Shown piece by piece: positions 50,746 to 57,903 of a stretch of DNA of 57,903 nt (position 1 is its first letter; every line of letters begins with the position of its first letter). Under the pieces are notes generated by a model, which had not been told where the DNA came from, did not search any database, and saw only the letters and a program-made list of their open reading frames with translations. The stretch comes from Oscillibacter sp. CAG:241 (GTDB taxonomy: Bacteria; Bacillota; Clostridia; Oscillospirales; Oscillospiraceae), in NCBI GenBank assembly GCA_000435975.1, contig FR884077.1, positions 1 through 57,903 of the forward strand. Direction: 5' to 3'. A program made the translations under genes and the position numbers.

Positions 50746-50788
50746 GATGCCGCCCAATGGCCATTCAACCACAGGGCGGCATCTTTTG
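50746..50788 (+). terminator. Plus-strand terminator behind the SASP remnant
   Basis: Perfect 10-bp stem GATGCCGCCC / GGGCGGCATC (50746-50755 with 50774-50783) followed by TTTTG. It could be the original SASP terminator or part of the incoming element. On the minus strand it also lies shortly downstream of cas3. Confidence 0.7.
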
Positions 50789-50837
50789 TAACGGAACAGC
50801 AAACAAATTGATGATCATTGACACTATGGCAAAATTA

Positions 50838-53030
50838 TCAGCAAAATATTGCTTTGCCAGTATTTATTACCCCACTCATATATCCTAAAAAATCATTGTA
50901 GCCTAATGTCCACCGATACACGCCGGGAGCAATTTCTTTTAGGTTCCACCGTTTGATTTTGTCACGCCTAATGGATACAGATTGCCTCTGCAGCGTTTTC
51001 CAGTCACTTCTTCCATGTGCAATTTCCTCCGCAAGTGACAAATTTACAACCGCAGGAATGGTATCTGCATCGATTACTTCAAACTCACGATCTACAGTTC
51101 GAAACTGCATCACATTTTCCTGTTCCATGAGCTGTTTGATCGTTTTTATGCAGCTGTCATCTCTGATGATCTCATCGTGCATAGAACGGGTGCTGAGTTC
51201 CGGAGTGATCGGAATCTTTCTTGCAAAGTAATCCTTCAGAACATCAGCTGAGCATTCCAAGCTTTTGTTCTGGCTCAACATAGAGTCATCTTGCAAAGAA
51301 AAACTCCACATCTCTGCATCTTTAAGTTGGCCATGTCGGTTAACTCTTCCTGCCGCCTGCAAAAGGGAAAGCAACGAGGACATTTCTCTGAAACCTGTTC
51401 GGAAGGAAAAATCTACGCCTGCTTCTACACATGAGGTGGCAACTAGTGTCCAATCTCTGTCGGAGGTGTCTTTCAGACGCTGCTTGATTCGCTTGATCGT
51501 CTTACTACGATCCTCTGGGGTTAATGCAGTTGATAGATGTTCGACACATCCCCGGCCATACTTTTGTGCCATATCCGATGCAATGACAGCGGCACTCTGA
51601 ACCGTATTCAGAATCAGCAGCCGCGGCCCAGGAGAATTTGCCACCCACTCAATCAGATCCCGACGACTGACAGGGGACTCCTTGTTAAGAAATGCAATGC
51701 GATTCTGCTCATACGCCATCAGCTGGTTCCGAAGATCATAGCGGACTAATTCCGTTACTTTGGGCTGTGCCATGCCTATTTCCTTCAGACGATCGAGCTC
51801 CCAATAGCGAACAAGGGAACCTGATGCCAACACCCAATAGCAACTCCATTCGTCTGCCAAAACGTTCAGCCAACGCCATACAAGGGGGAGAAGTTTGATG
51901 GGTAGTGCGTTATGTGCCTCATCCACAAAAATCACACTTCCCGGCAGCTCGTGAAGTCTTCGAAGCGCAGAAGGCTGACAGGATGACAGAGTTTCAAAGA
52001 AGGCAACTGCTGTTGTAACAATGATTGGTGCTCTCCACAAGGATGTTAGATAACGAGTATCAAAATCTTGAAAATCAGCGCGGGAATGCAGCTCTGCAAC
52101 AACTTCTTCCGGATTCTCTTCCGGCAGTACCAACGCCTTTCGATAAATATCAACTGACTGTTGGATGATGCTGGTATACGGCAATACAACAAATATGCGG
52201 CGAGAGTTTCGCTGGGAAGCTTGCTGCAAAAGATGCGCCATCACAGCAGTTGTTTTTCCAGAGCCGACAGGACTATCGCACATTGAAAATCCACTGTTGA
52301 TTTTTGCATTTCGGCACGCTTGATACATCTCACTACGCAGGAGGCTGCGTTCATCACCTCCACCGAGCTGGGACACATATTTATCCAACGCGGTAAGCCG
52401 CTCTTCTGCGCGTAGCAGCGGCATTTTTTTGCCTGTAGGAGCTTGTCCGTATGCGAGAGCAGTATCGCTGTGGTCAGCATCAGCGAGACAAGAAAGCGCC
52501 ATACGGAAAAGAACATTTTGATCACCGTCATATGGCTGCGTTTCTTTGACAGCTTGAGATCGAAAAATCATCTCATGGCGACGAAGCAGTTCATCCAGTG
52601 TTTCGTCAGTTCGTTTCCGCACCTCCGCGTGTTCATCACGAAAAATTGCTTCTTCCCGTAGAGATTCGGTCTCCAAATCTGGAAGCCCTCTGTGGTGTGA
52701 ATACACCATCAGCGCAGCATACAGACTATCTTGGCTATCTTGAGACTTCAAAGCGGCGCTTCCGGCATCTACATGATTGATTGGTAAATGGCGCTTTCCT
52801 CTATCCGAGCTATGCAGCACGTTTTGGTTTTCATCATCCAATTTTCCAAGATCATGCATAAGTGCACTTTTCTGCACGATTTCAGTCAAGATATCTTTGG
52901 CTTTTGCTGTATACTGCTCAACGCCTGCTACATACGCTGAAGCTTTTGCGTATACACCCCGAATATGTGCTTCGTAGGTTTGCGGCGGACAGCCGTCCCG
53001 GGAACTATGTGCAAGAAAGGCTTCCATCAC
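50838..53030 (-). CDS. cas3: Cas3 nuclease-helicase, type I-C, last gene of the cas operon
   Basis: 730 residues; degrades DNA marked by Cascade. An N-terminal HD nuclease comes first (HDLGKLDDENQN near residue 60, NHVDAG, YSHHRGLPD). The helicase follows: Walker A SPVGSGKTTAVM near 260, box II FVDEAHNALP, then TSCVEAGVDFSF and motif VI LQAAGRVNRHGQ. All the catalytic motifs I looked for are intact. Its start overlaps the cas7 stop (ATGA type). In the usual type I-C order cas3 is first and cas4-cas1-cas2 follow cas7; here cas3 occupies their place. Confidence 0.93.
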   Translation of the reverse strand: MMEAFLAHSSRDGCPPQTYEAHIRGVYAKASAYVAGVEQYTAKAKDILTEIVQKSALMHDLGKLDDENQNVLHSSDRGKRHLPINHVDAGSAALKSQDSQDSLYAALMVYSHHRGLPDLETESLREEAIFRDEHAEVRKRTDETLDELLRRHEMIFRSQAVKETQPYDGDQNVLFRMALSCLADADHSDTALAYGQAPTGKKMPLLRAEERLTALDKYVSQLGGGDERSLLRSEMYQACRNAKINSGFSMCDSPVGSGKTTAVMAHLLQQASQRNSRRIFVVLPYTSIIQQSVDIYRKALVLPEENPEEVVAELHSRADFQDFDTRYLTSLWRAPIIVTTAVAFFETLSSCQPSALRRLHELPGSVIFVDEAHNALPIKLLPLVWRWLNVLADEWSCYWVLASGSLVRYWELDRLKEIGMAQPKVTELVRYDLRNQLMAYEQNRIAFLNKESPVSRRDLIEWVANSPGPRLLILNTVQSAAVIASDMAQKYGRGCVEHLSTALTPEDRSKTIKRIKQRLKDTSDRDWTLVATSCVEAGVDFSFRTGFREMSSLLSLLQAAGRVNRHGQLKDAEMWSFSLQDDSMLSQNKSLECSADVLKDYFARKIPITPELSTRSMHDEIIRDDSCIKTIKQLMEQENVMQFRTVDREFEVIDADTIPAVVNLSLAEEIAHGRSDWKTLQRQSVSIRRDKIKRWNLKEIAPGVYRWTLGYNDFLGYMSGVINTGKAIFC

Positions 53031-53896
53031 AAGGTTACCAGATCAACACAGCTTTCAACCCGATCAAGAAGTTCCTGTGGCAAGGTGATCTTATCCTCAT
53101 AATCATTCCAAGATGTAGATGGATCGTTGATATTTCCGAGCTTTTTCGGGGTTAATGCGTCAAGCAGCAGATACTCGGGACAACTTCCCAGAATGTTTTT
53201 ATGCTCGATGTACCACGCGTGACGAATACGGACGTCGGGACGGATTGCAGAGCGATTCTGCTCATACGCATGAGGAATCAGCAGCTTCAAAAGCTCAATG
53301 TCCACGGCGGTACAACCACTTTTACCGGCATAGTTCGGATTGACAAAGAACGGCATACAGTATACGCCGTGTGCAACAATGCGATAGGCAAGCGGCGCCA
53401 TGCCCGCGTTTTTCCCTTCCTGAACGCCGGCCTTGTTTGTGTTCGTTTGCCGAAGAATTTCAATCGGTGCAACGGACACACCCATTCCGAATTGGACGAC
53501 ACCGGTTTTGATAAAACCCTTGTCTCCTCCGTCTTCAAGGAATGTGTTACCGAAAACACGGGCATCCCAATATTTTCGAACAAATGCACTGTCCATGAAT
53601 TTGGAAGGATCATTTCCCATCTCTGCCTGAATTTGTTTCCTATCTCGTCCGCGATGCTCCAAAATTGAATACCGCTCCGCATTCCCGCTGAACTTTTCAG
53701 GAAGTGCTTTGAAGAATGGAGCATCGTGATCATCCAGCAGGTCACGCAGTTTTCGTTTGAAAGAGACTGGAGAAATTTCCCCACAGCCGTTGGGGCGCTG
53801 CCGAGGATCACTTTCACGGTCAGGATCACCATTGGGGTTTGAATTGACAACTTCAATCACCAGTAGACCGGTTGCTCGCTTGATTTCTTTACTCAT
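53027..53896 (-). CDS. cas7: Cas7c (Csd2), Cascade backbone
   Basis: 289 residues from the ATG at 53896, MSKEIKRATGLLVIEVVNSN, followed by PNGDPDRESDPRQRPNGCGE, the classic Csd2 opening. Further on FKRKLRDLL, YWDARVFG, and GVVQFGMGVSVAPIEIL match the family. It coats the crRNA in the interference complex. An open frame extends upstream but would only repeat the end of cas8c in another frame. The start overlaps the cas8c stop by 8 bases. Confidence 0.93.
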   Translation of the reverse strand: MSKEIKRATGLLVIEVVNSNPNGDPDRESDPRQRPNGCGEISPVSFKRKLRDLLDDHDAPFFKALPEKFSGNAERYSILEHRGRDRKQIQAEMGNDPSKFMDSAFVRKYWDARVFGNTFLEDGGDKGFIKTGVVQFGMGVSVAPIEILRQTNTNKAGVQEGKNAGMAPLAYRIVAHGVYCMPFFVNPNYAGKSGCTAVDIELLKLLIPHAYEQNRSAIRPDVRIRHAWYIEHKNILGSCPEYLLLDALTPKKLGNINDPSTSWNDYEDKITLPQELLDRVESCVDLVTL

Positions 53897-55943
53897 TTGT
53901 TGAATCCTCCTCAGAATTTTTTTCACTTTGCTCCTTCTTTGGAAACGCCGCCAGATAACCAATAAATAGCTGTGCCTTTTCTTCATCACTGAACCGGATT
54001 TGGGGTGCCCAACTGTTCTGCAGCTTATCCACGATTTGCTCGCAAATCCGATACAGCCACCCGGCACGCCAGCTTTCTTTGTCGGCTTCCATAATTTCTT
54101 TCAGACGATAGCTTTTTGCCCACGAATAGTATGGCATGATCCTTTGACTCAGAATGTTCAGGGTACGAATCGGCGCTTCCGCTGCACTTTGAAACAGGGT
54201 GCCCCCCACAAACTGCGGTGGAACCTCTCCGTTTCGTACCACCTTGCAGTATAGGGCGTGCAGTTCATCTGCCGCTTTGAGCAGCTGACCATAGAGATAC
54301 GGTAGACTTTCCATATATTTCTCCTTTCCGATACGCTCGCGATAGAAGAGAAGTCCCATCAGCGCCAACATATCTTTTGCTTTTTTCTGCATTGGTTGAC
54401 TCCAAGCATTTTTTGCGCTAAGATTTCCGAAAAATGAGCCAATACTCATTGCGCTCTCTGATAACCTGTGCAGATCGGCAGAGACAGACAATTTTGAGTC
54501 CATTAGAATTTCTATTCCGTGATATTGGGGAACTGGTTTGAACTTGTCCGTTGCCACCTCACCGCTCTGCTTCCAAAAACGGTTGAGAACATCTGCAATA
54601 TCCAAAGGATACAGTGTTTTTGGTGTCCCAAACGAAAACGGCGGGAGATTGGCACACCCGAGTGTCCATTCTTCACTGCATTTTTCGAGTTCGTATGGAT
54701 CTGTTTGGCGGGTATAGACAACCTTGGTACGAGCCTTGTCAATCTTTCTAAGGACAAAGATTGTTATCCGTTTTGCATTGGAATCTGTCCCAATTTCTTT
54801 TGTTTGCTTCAATTCTTGGATAAATTGTTTTGCCTGAGAGGAAAATGCTATACTCTTATCGCAGTTTTGCTTGAAGATTGCCGTAAATGAAACTGGTTGT
54901 TTTGGCAGGGATGACGGATATGCAAATAGAACTTCGTTTTTATCTGTATTGATCCATGTCGTATCTTTTTGTTCTGAACTGCCTGCCCACTCCAATGCTG
55001 CCTGTAAACCCATGCGCATTTGAGGAGAAATCGGATAACTTGCATTTTCGATTTTACCATATCTGGTCTGACAGCGTTGCTTTTTGAACATTGTTCGCAA
55101 AGTAACATCAAAGCCACCTGCCAGTTTTACATTGGGCATAGGTTCCTCAATCGCCTGGAATGGAATCCCGAATGCATCATTCAAATTCACTCTGCTTTCT
55201 GCGTGTTGAGCAGTATTCGCTGTCAGCAGACATTGATTTAACTCGCATACAAATCTTTCACTTACAGCCGGGGTTCCGTTTTCAATCAGCTTTACAGAAT
55301 CAAAAGCAACAGAAAGTGAGCCGTAGTCATCTTCTGCACTTTTGTCTTTCTTTCCCTGATAAAAAAGTACGGATAGTGCTAAAGATGTTTGGTCCTTTCG
55401 CTCTAACAATTCCCATGCTGTTCTCTCAAGTTCTTTATGCAAACCAGAAGCAGTTGCAAAGAAATTTGTTTCGTCAAGCAGTATTTTAAGTGGCTCATAC
55501 TGAGTTGCGATACAATGAAGTTCCATAGGCGTTTTTTCCATGGATATCTTGTATTTTCCTTGAAACTTTTTGCTCCAATTGTAAGTGTTTTCTGTACACC
55601 ACGCTCTCATTTCTGCAATACAACCGTCATCTATTTTTTCAGGATGATTGCCGAGGTCTGCTATTTTCTTTTTTTTAGTATCGTCCGTGATTCGGTATAG
55701 TGGTGCAAGGTTCATGCACGGATAACTACCCTTATTTGACCCGTATTTCCGCAGAATCTTTCCAAGTTCTGCATCGACCGAAGAAATGCCGATTACCTTT
55801 CCGGCAGAGACTTTAATGCAGACACAAGGTGCGTTGCTGCGAATGTTTGGGATTGGTTGATATTTTCTGTGCCAACTCTGTGTTTTGATGTCTTCGTTGT
55901 GGAGTACTTTTGAAAGTTCATACAGCTCATTGATCACAGGCAA
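53889..55943 (-). CDS. cas8c: Cas8c (Csd1), large subunit of type I-C Cascade
   Basis: 684 residues, near the upper end of the usual Csd1 range. The start MPVINELYELSKVLHNEDIK and the middle (TAIFKQNCDKSIAFSSQAKQ; FFATASGLHKEL) and C-terminal parts (LPYLYGQLLKAADELHALYC; GGTLFQSAAEAPIRTLNIL) follow the family. It recognises the PAM and supports R-loop formation; an internal start can yield Cas11c in this subtype (family knowledge). It overlaps the cas5 stop by 10 bases. A, T-rich codons are frequent compared with the ICE. Confidence 0.92.
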   Translation of the reverse strand: MPVINELYELSKVLHNEDIKTQSWHRKYQPIPNIRSNAPCVCIKVSAGKVIGISSVDAELGKILRKYGSNKGSYPCMNLAPLYRITDDTKKKKIADLGNHPEKIDDGCIAEMRAWCTENTYNWSKKFQGKYKISMEKTPMELHCIATQYEPLKILLDETNFFATASGLHKELERTAWELLERKDQTSLALSVLFYQGKKDKSAEDDYGSLSVAFDSVKLIENGTPAVSERFVCELNQCLLTANTAQHAESRVNLNDAFGIPFQAIEEPMPNVKLAGGFDVTLRTMFKKQRCQTRYGKIENASYPISPQMRMGLQAALEWAGSSEQKDTTWINTDKNEVLFAYPSSLPKQPVSFTAIFKQNCDKSIAFSSQAKQFIQELKQTKEIGTDSNAKRITIFVLRKIDKARTKVVYTRQTDPYELEKCSEEWTLGCANLPPFSFGTPKTLYPLDIADVLNRFWKQSGEVATDKFKPVPQYHGIEILMDSKLSVSADLHRLSESAMSIGSFFGNLSAKNAWSQPMQKKAKDMLALMGLLFYRERIGKEKYMESLPYLYGQLLKAADELHALYCKVVRNGEVPPQFVGGTLFQSAAEAPIRTLNILSQRIMPYYSWAKSYRLKEIMEADKESWRAGWLYRICEQIVDKLQNSWAPQIRFSDEEKAQLFIGYLAAFPKKEQSEKNSEEDSTNE

Positions 55944-56602
55944 TCACTCCTTTTCGGATATTCAAGCACTCCGTGATGAATACATAAATCCGTATCAAAA
56001 ACAGCCTGATATTCGGAGCGGTATCCCTGTTGAAACATTCCGCGCAGCATGGATGGAATATGAATATCGGGAAGCTCCATGCAAACCTGTGTGCTCTCAC
56101 GAAATGGGCCAAAATAAGATGGCGTAAATTCGCTCCACCCCAAAGACAGCGTTGCATAAGATTGACCTCGCAGCAAACGCCGATTGAACATTTCCTGATA
56201 GGCATGCCCCGGTGAGGTCGTGTGGCGATCCCATGTAAGTGCGCTCTGTGGAAGTTTTGACTTATTCGGATTTGGAACCACATCTGCATATAGCCGATAG
56301 CAGACATCAGTCAGCACCGTAGCAAACAGTTGATAATTGTTGCCCTTCTTAATGGAGTCACTTTTACGAAGTGGTCCCCCGTAATTCGTTGCATAGGAAT
56401 GATAATGCGGGACAGAACACAACTCTACTTTCTTGGGAATTACAAGAACAGCCGGGCCCCAAAGAACACTTTCAAACAGGCCGCGCACGGCGGAATAGGT
56501 TGGTGCCGGATAGCTGCACGGAGAATCACCGCTGTCTGGTCTTGTCCAAAGTGCAGTATTCCCGGCAATTTCCATGGAGACTTGATATAATTTCAGATTC
56601 AT
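55934..56602 (-). CDS. cas5: Cas5d, crRNA-processing endonuclease of type I-C
   Basis: 222 residues from the ATG at 56602, which has GAGAGGAGCG at the correct distance; an ATG two codons upstream is too close to that site. MNLKLYQVSMEIAGNTALWT then SYPAPTYSAVRGLFESVLWG is the Cas5d signature, and LGWSEFTPSYFGPF near the end fits the Cas5d C-terminus. In type I-C, Cas5d replaces Cas6 and cuts pre-crRNA. It is the first gene of the operon. Confidence 0.92.
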   Translation of the reverse strand: MNLKLYQVSMEIAGNTALWTRPDSGDSPCSYPAPTYSAVRGLFESVLWGPAVLVIPKKVELCSVPHYHSYATNYGGPLRKSDSIKKGNNYQLFATVLTDVCYRLYADVVPNPNKSKLPQSALTWDRHTTSPGHAYQEMFNRRLLRGQSYATLSLGWSEFTPSYFGPFRESTQVCMELPDIHIPSMLRGMFQQGYRSEYQAVFDTDLCIHHGVLEYPKRSDCL

Positions 56603-56627
56603 GTGCATCGCTCCTCTCTATTTTTAC

Positions 56628-56636
56628 GTTATAACA
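56628..56636 (-). promoter_or_regulatory. Probable promoter of the cas operon (extended -10)
   Basis: On the minus strand TGTTATAAC (TGn plus TATAAC) lies 26 bases upstream of the cas5 start. The -35 region is AT-rich without a clear consensus. Confidence 0.45.
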
Positions 56637-57141
56637 TATTGCCATATGGAAATAAAGGAATACGGAATAAACATACTACACTTTTCTGTTGTTTCCGCAG
56701 CTAAAGAAAGAATGCTCCCCAATGATGCAGGCTTCCTTTTGTTTTTCTTCGCACCGGTGGCAAACTGCATTTTTACAGTTTGGGTACCGCCGTGTGAAGA
56801 AAAATGTAGGTGTCCAGAGGGATGCAATCCCTTTGGCTCTGGGTTTCCAATAGGGGCGAGCAGCACCCTGTTGGCACACGATTTTGCGCGGCAAAGTCTA
56901 GTGTGTTATACCTTTTGCGACCGCGACGCTGGAAAGGAGCTGTCACCGTACCGGACAGACCATTTCCTGTGGCAGCAGAAGGACGGATATTTGCAGGCAC
57001 AGGAGGCTTGCGGATATTCGTTCTTCGGGTATATGGGGTGCGGCAAAGCGCAGGTTGGAGACCGAAGCTGTGCTGCATCGCCGGGGAGCAAAAGGTATAT
57101 AAAGCCCGCCGAAGCGACGCGTTTCCCCGAAAGGTCATCGA
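56637..57141. other. Region between cas5 and the sigma-like gene, no supported gene
   Basis: About 500 bases. A minus-strand frame at 56773-57138 is open for 121 residues but has no ribosome site and an unusual composition, so I do not call it. No repeat of CRISPR type occurs here, although this is where a leader and array could be expected. A near-identical stretch may recur in other clostridial elements; that needs a database comparison. Confidence 0.5.
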
Positions 57142-57836
57142 TCATTCATCCATCATTTCATCGATCTTTTTTGAAACGGCAATCCATGCTTCTATGATGG
57201 ATGCAAGCAAAAATGTTCGCCGCTGCTCATACCACCACGGCAGTTCCAACCACACGTTATCCAGGGCTTGCGCTTCGGTTTTTTTCGCTCTGCTTTCGGA
57301 CAGATGAAACGCTTCGCCGTCTCCGTCAGCGGATGCTCCTTTTCATCATCGAAGCCAAAGCGATAACGGAGATATCGTTTCTCTCTGGCTTCGATCATTT
57401 CAAGCGCACGGTGGATATCGTCGTGACGTTCCTGTGCCAGATAAATTTGCTCCGGTGTCTGCTTGGTGGGATCGGCAATGAAATTATGTTTGCTTCGAAC
57501 CTCATCTTTTGTAAGCTCGTCCAGAGAAATAATGCTGTTCAGATTCTTCGCCTCAAAGGATACATTCTGTGAGCGGATGTAGTCGATCATGGCGTTCCGT
57601 ATTGCAGGAGCGGCGTATGTCAGAAATAGGTTTCCGCTGTCGGGGTTGTAGCTGTCTATACAGCCGAGCAAGCCCAACGAGCTTTCCTGTGCAAGGTCGT
57701 CAAGTGAAATTCGCAGAGATCGGTTCAACTCCGCTTGTGCGCTCCGTGCTTCGTATGCAGTCTTTTTGATGAAGCGAAGATTGTTTTCAATCAGCAGATT
57801 CTGTGCCGCAAATCCCTTGGCAAGCTCGTCATCCAA
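57142..57836 (-). pseudogene. Sigma-70-like factor of a conjugative element, frameshifted
   Basis: From a TTG at 57836 the protein reads DDELAKGFAAQNLLIENNLR, then LDDLAQESSLGLLGCIDSYN (sigma region 2 core) and AIRNAMIDYIRSQN. Near 57304-57308 one base appears to be missing: the present frame turns into RFICPKAERKKPKRK, whereas the next frame gives HLSESRAKKTEAQALDNVWL, a proper region 4 helix-turn-helix, ending at 57142. The last part of the DNA-binding domain is therefore lost unless the base is a sequencing error. An in-frame stop lies a short way upstream of 57836, so the true 5' end is unclear and may be broken too. Such factors presumably direct element promoters. Confidence 0.65.
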
Positions 57837-57903
57837 GTAACCGGATATCAGATTTGTGGTGTTGGCAAACTCCGGATTTTAAAGCAGCGCATTGACCACC
57901 CGC

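Larger units (their letters stand above)
50363..50837. other. Right-end junction region of the ICE, no complete gene
   Basis: 475 bases holding, in order: the upstream region of the replication-type gene, a 13-bp hairpin (50397-50428), the right inverted arm (50522-50539), the right attachment core (50547-50557), SASP remnant sequence to 50636, a second sequence break, a terminator (50746-50788) and the 3' side of cas3. The part to the left of the core belongs to the ICE. Confidence 0.7.
50637..57903. mobile_element. Probable second mobile element carrying type I-C cas genes (right end not in window)
   Basis: Begins where SASP homology is lost for the second time. It is AT-rich compared with both the chromosome and the first ICE, carries cas5-cas8c-cas7-cas3, and ends in the window with a sigma-factor-like gene of the type found in conjugative elements. 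No integrase is visible, so the identity is inferred from the broken host gene and from content. A plain chromosomal defence island remains possible. Confidence 0.5.

Noticed and set aside
56773..57138. Minus-strand frame of 121 codons upstream of cas5
   Set aside because: No ribosome site and a Pro/Arg/Cys-rich composition without a domain. It may be a frame repeatedly annotated in mobile elements, but I cannot support it as a gene.
50363..57903. CRISPR array near the cas genes
   Set aside because: I looked for regularly spaced direct repeats and for the type I-C repeat ending GTGGATTGAAAT on both strands on both sides of the operon. None is present in the window.
1..57903. tRNA, rRNA or known riboswitch
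   Set aside because: No cloverleaf with an anticodon arm, ribosomal signature or recognisable riboswitch core was found by eye. Short or diverged RNAs could be missed.

Overview
The window reads as a high-GC, Gram-positive, spore-forming gut clostridium of the Oscillospiraceae/Ruminococcaceae type. The evidence is strong GGAGG ribosome sites, frequent TTG/GTG starts, an alpha/beta-type small acid-soluble spore protein (SASP) gene, and Tn1549-like conjugation genes. No rRNA or tRNA gene was seen, so the genus is an inference.

Region 1 (1-10.1 kb) is ordinary chromosome: typA on the minus strand, then on the plus strand a Nudix CoA pyrophosphatase, a DEAD-box RNA helicase, an orphan peptide-binding lipoprotein, galE, a Pr6Pr-like membrane protein, a CCA-adding enzyme and gpsA, ending at a SASP gene.

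Region 2 (about 10.11-50.55 kb) is an integrative and conjugative element (ICE) that splits the SASP gene after codon 31. An 11-bp direct repeat (10109-10119 and 50547-50557) marks both junctions, and excision between the copies would restore the reading frame. Near the left end lie a large serine recombinase, a TnpW-like peptide and a free-standing Spo0A DNA-binding domain. Next comes a cargo block: an ABC exporter with a lipoprotein, and a PadR regulator with a membrane partner. Then come the transfer genes, all on the minus strand (NlpC/P60 hydrolase, VirB4, PrgI, VirB6-like, Maff2/VirB2-like, VirD4). They are interrupted by a DUF2971 gene and extended by a sortase-pilus locus (two sortases, an LPKTG pilin, a thioester adhesin). 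PcfB, a MOBP relaxase, MobC, a likely oriT, a TOPRIM protein, an Abi/HEPN gene, a 2623-residue methylase-helicase, YodL-type proteins, ParB, ParA and a replication-initiator-like protein follow. A TnpV gene lies inside the helicase gene in another frame.

Region 3 (about 50.64-57.9 kb) starts where the SASP sequence breaks off a second time. It is visibly AT-richer and carries cas5-cas8c-cas7-cas3 of type I-C, with no cas4, cas1, cas2 or CRISPR array in view, followed by a frameshifted sigma-factor-like gene of the kind found in conjugative elements. The best reading is that a second mobile element is inserted in the same spore-protein gene, with its far end outside the window.
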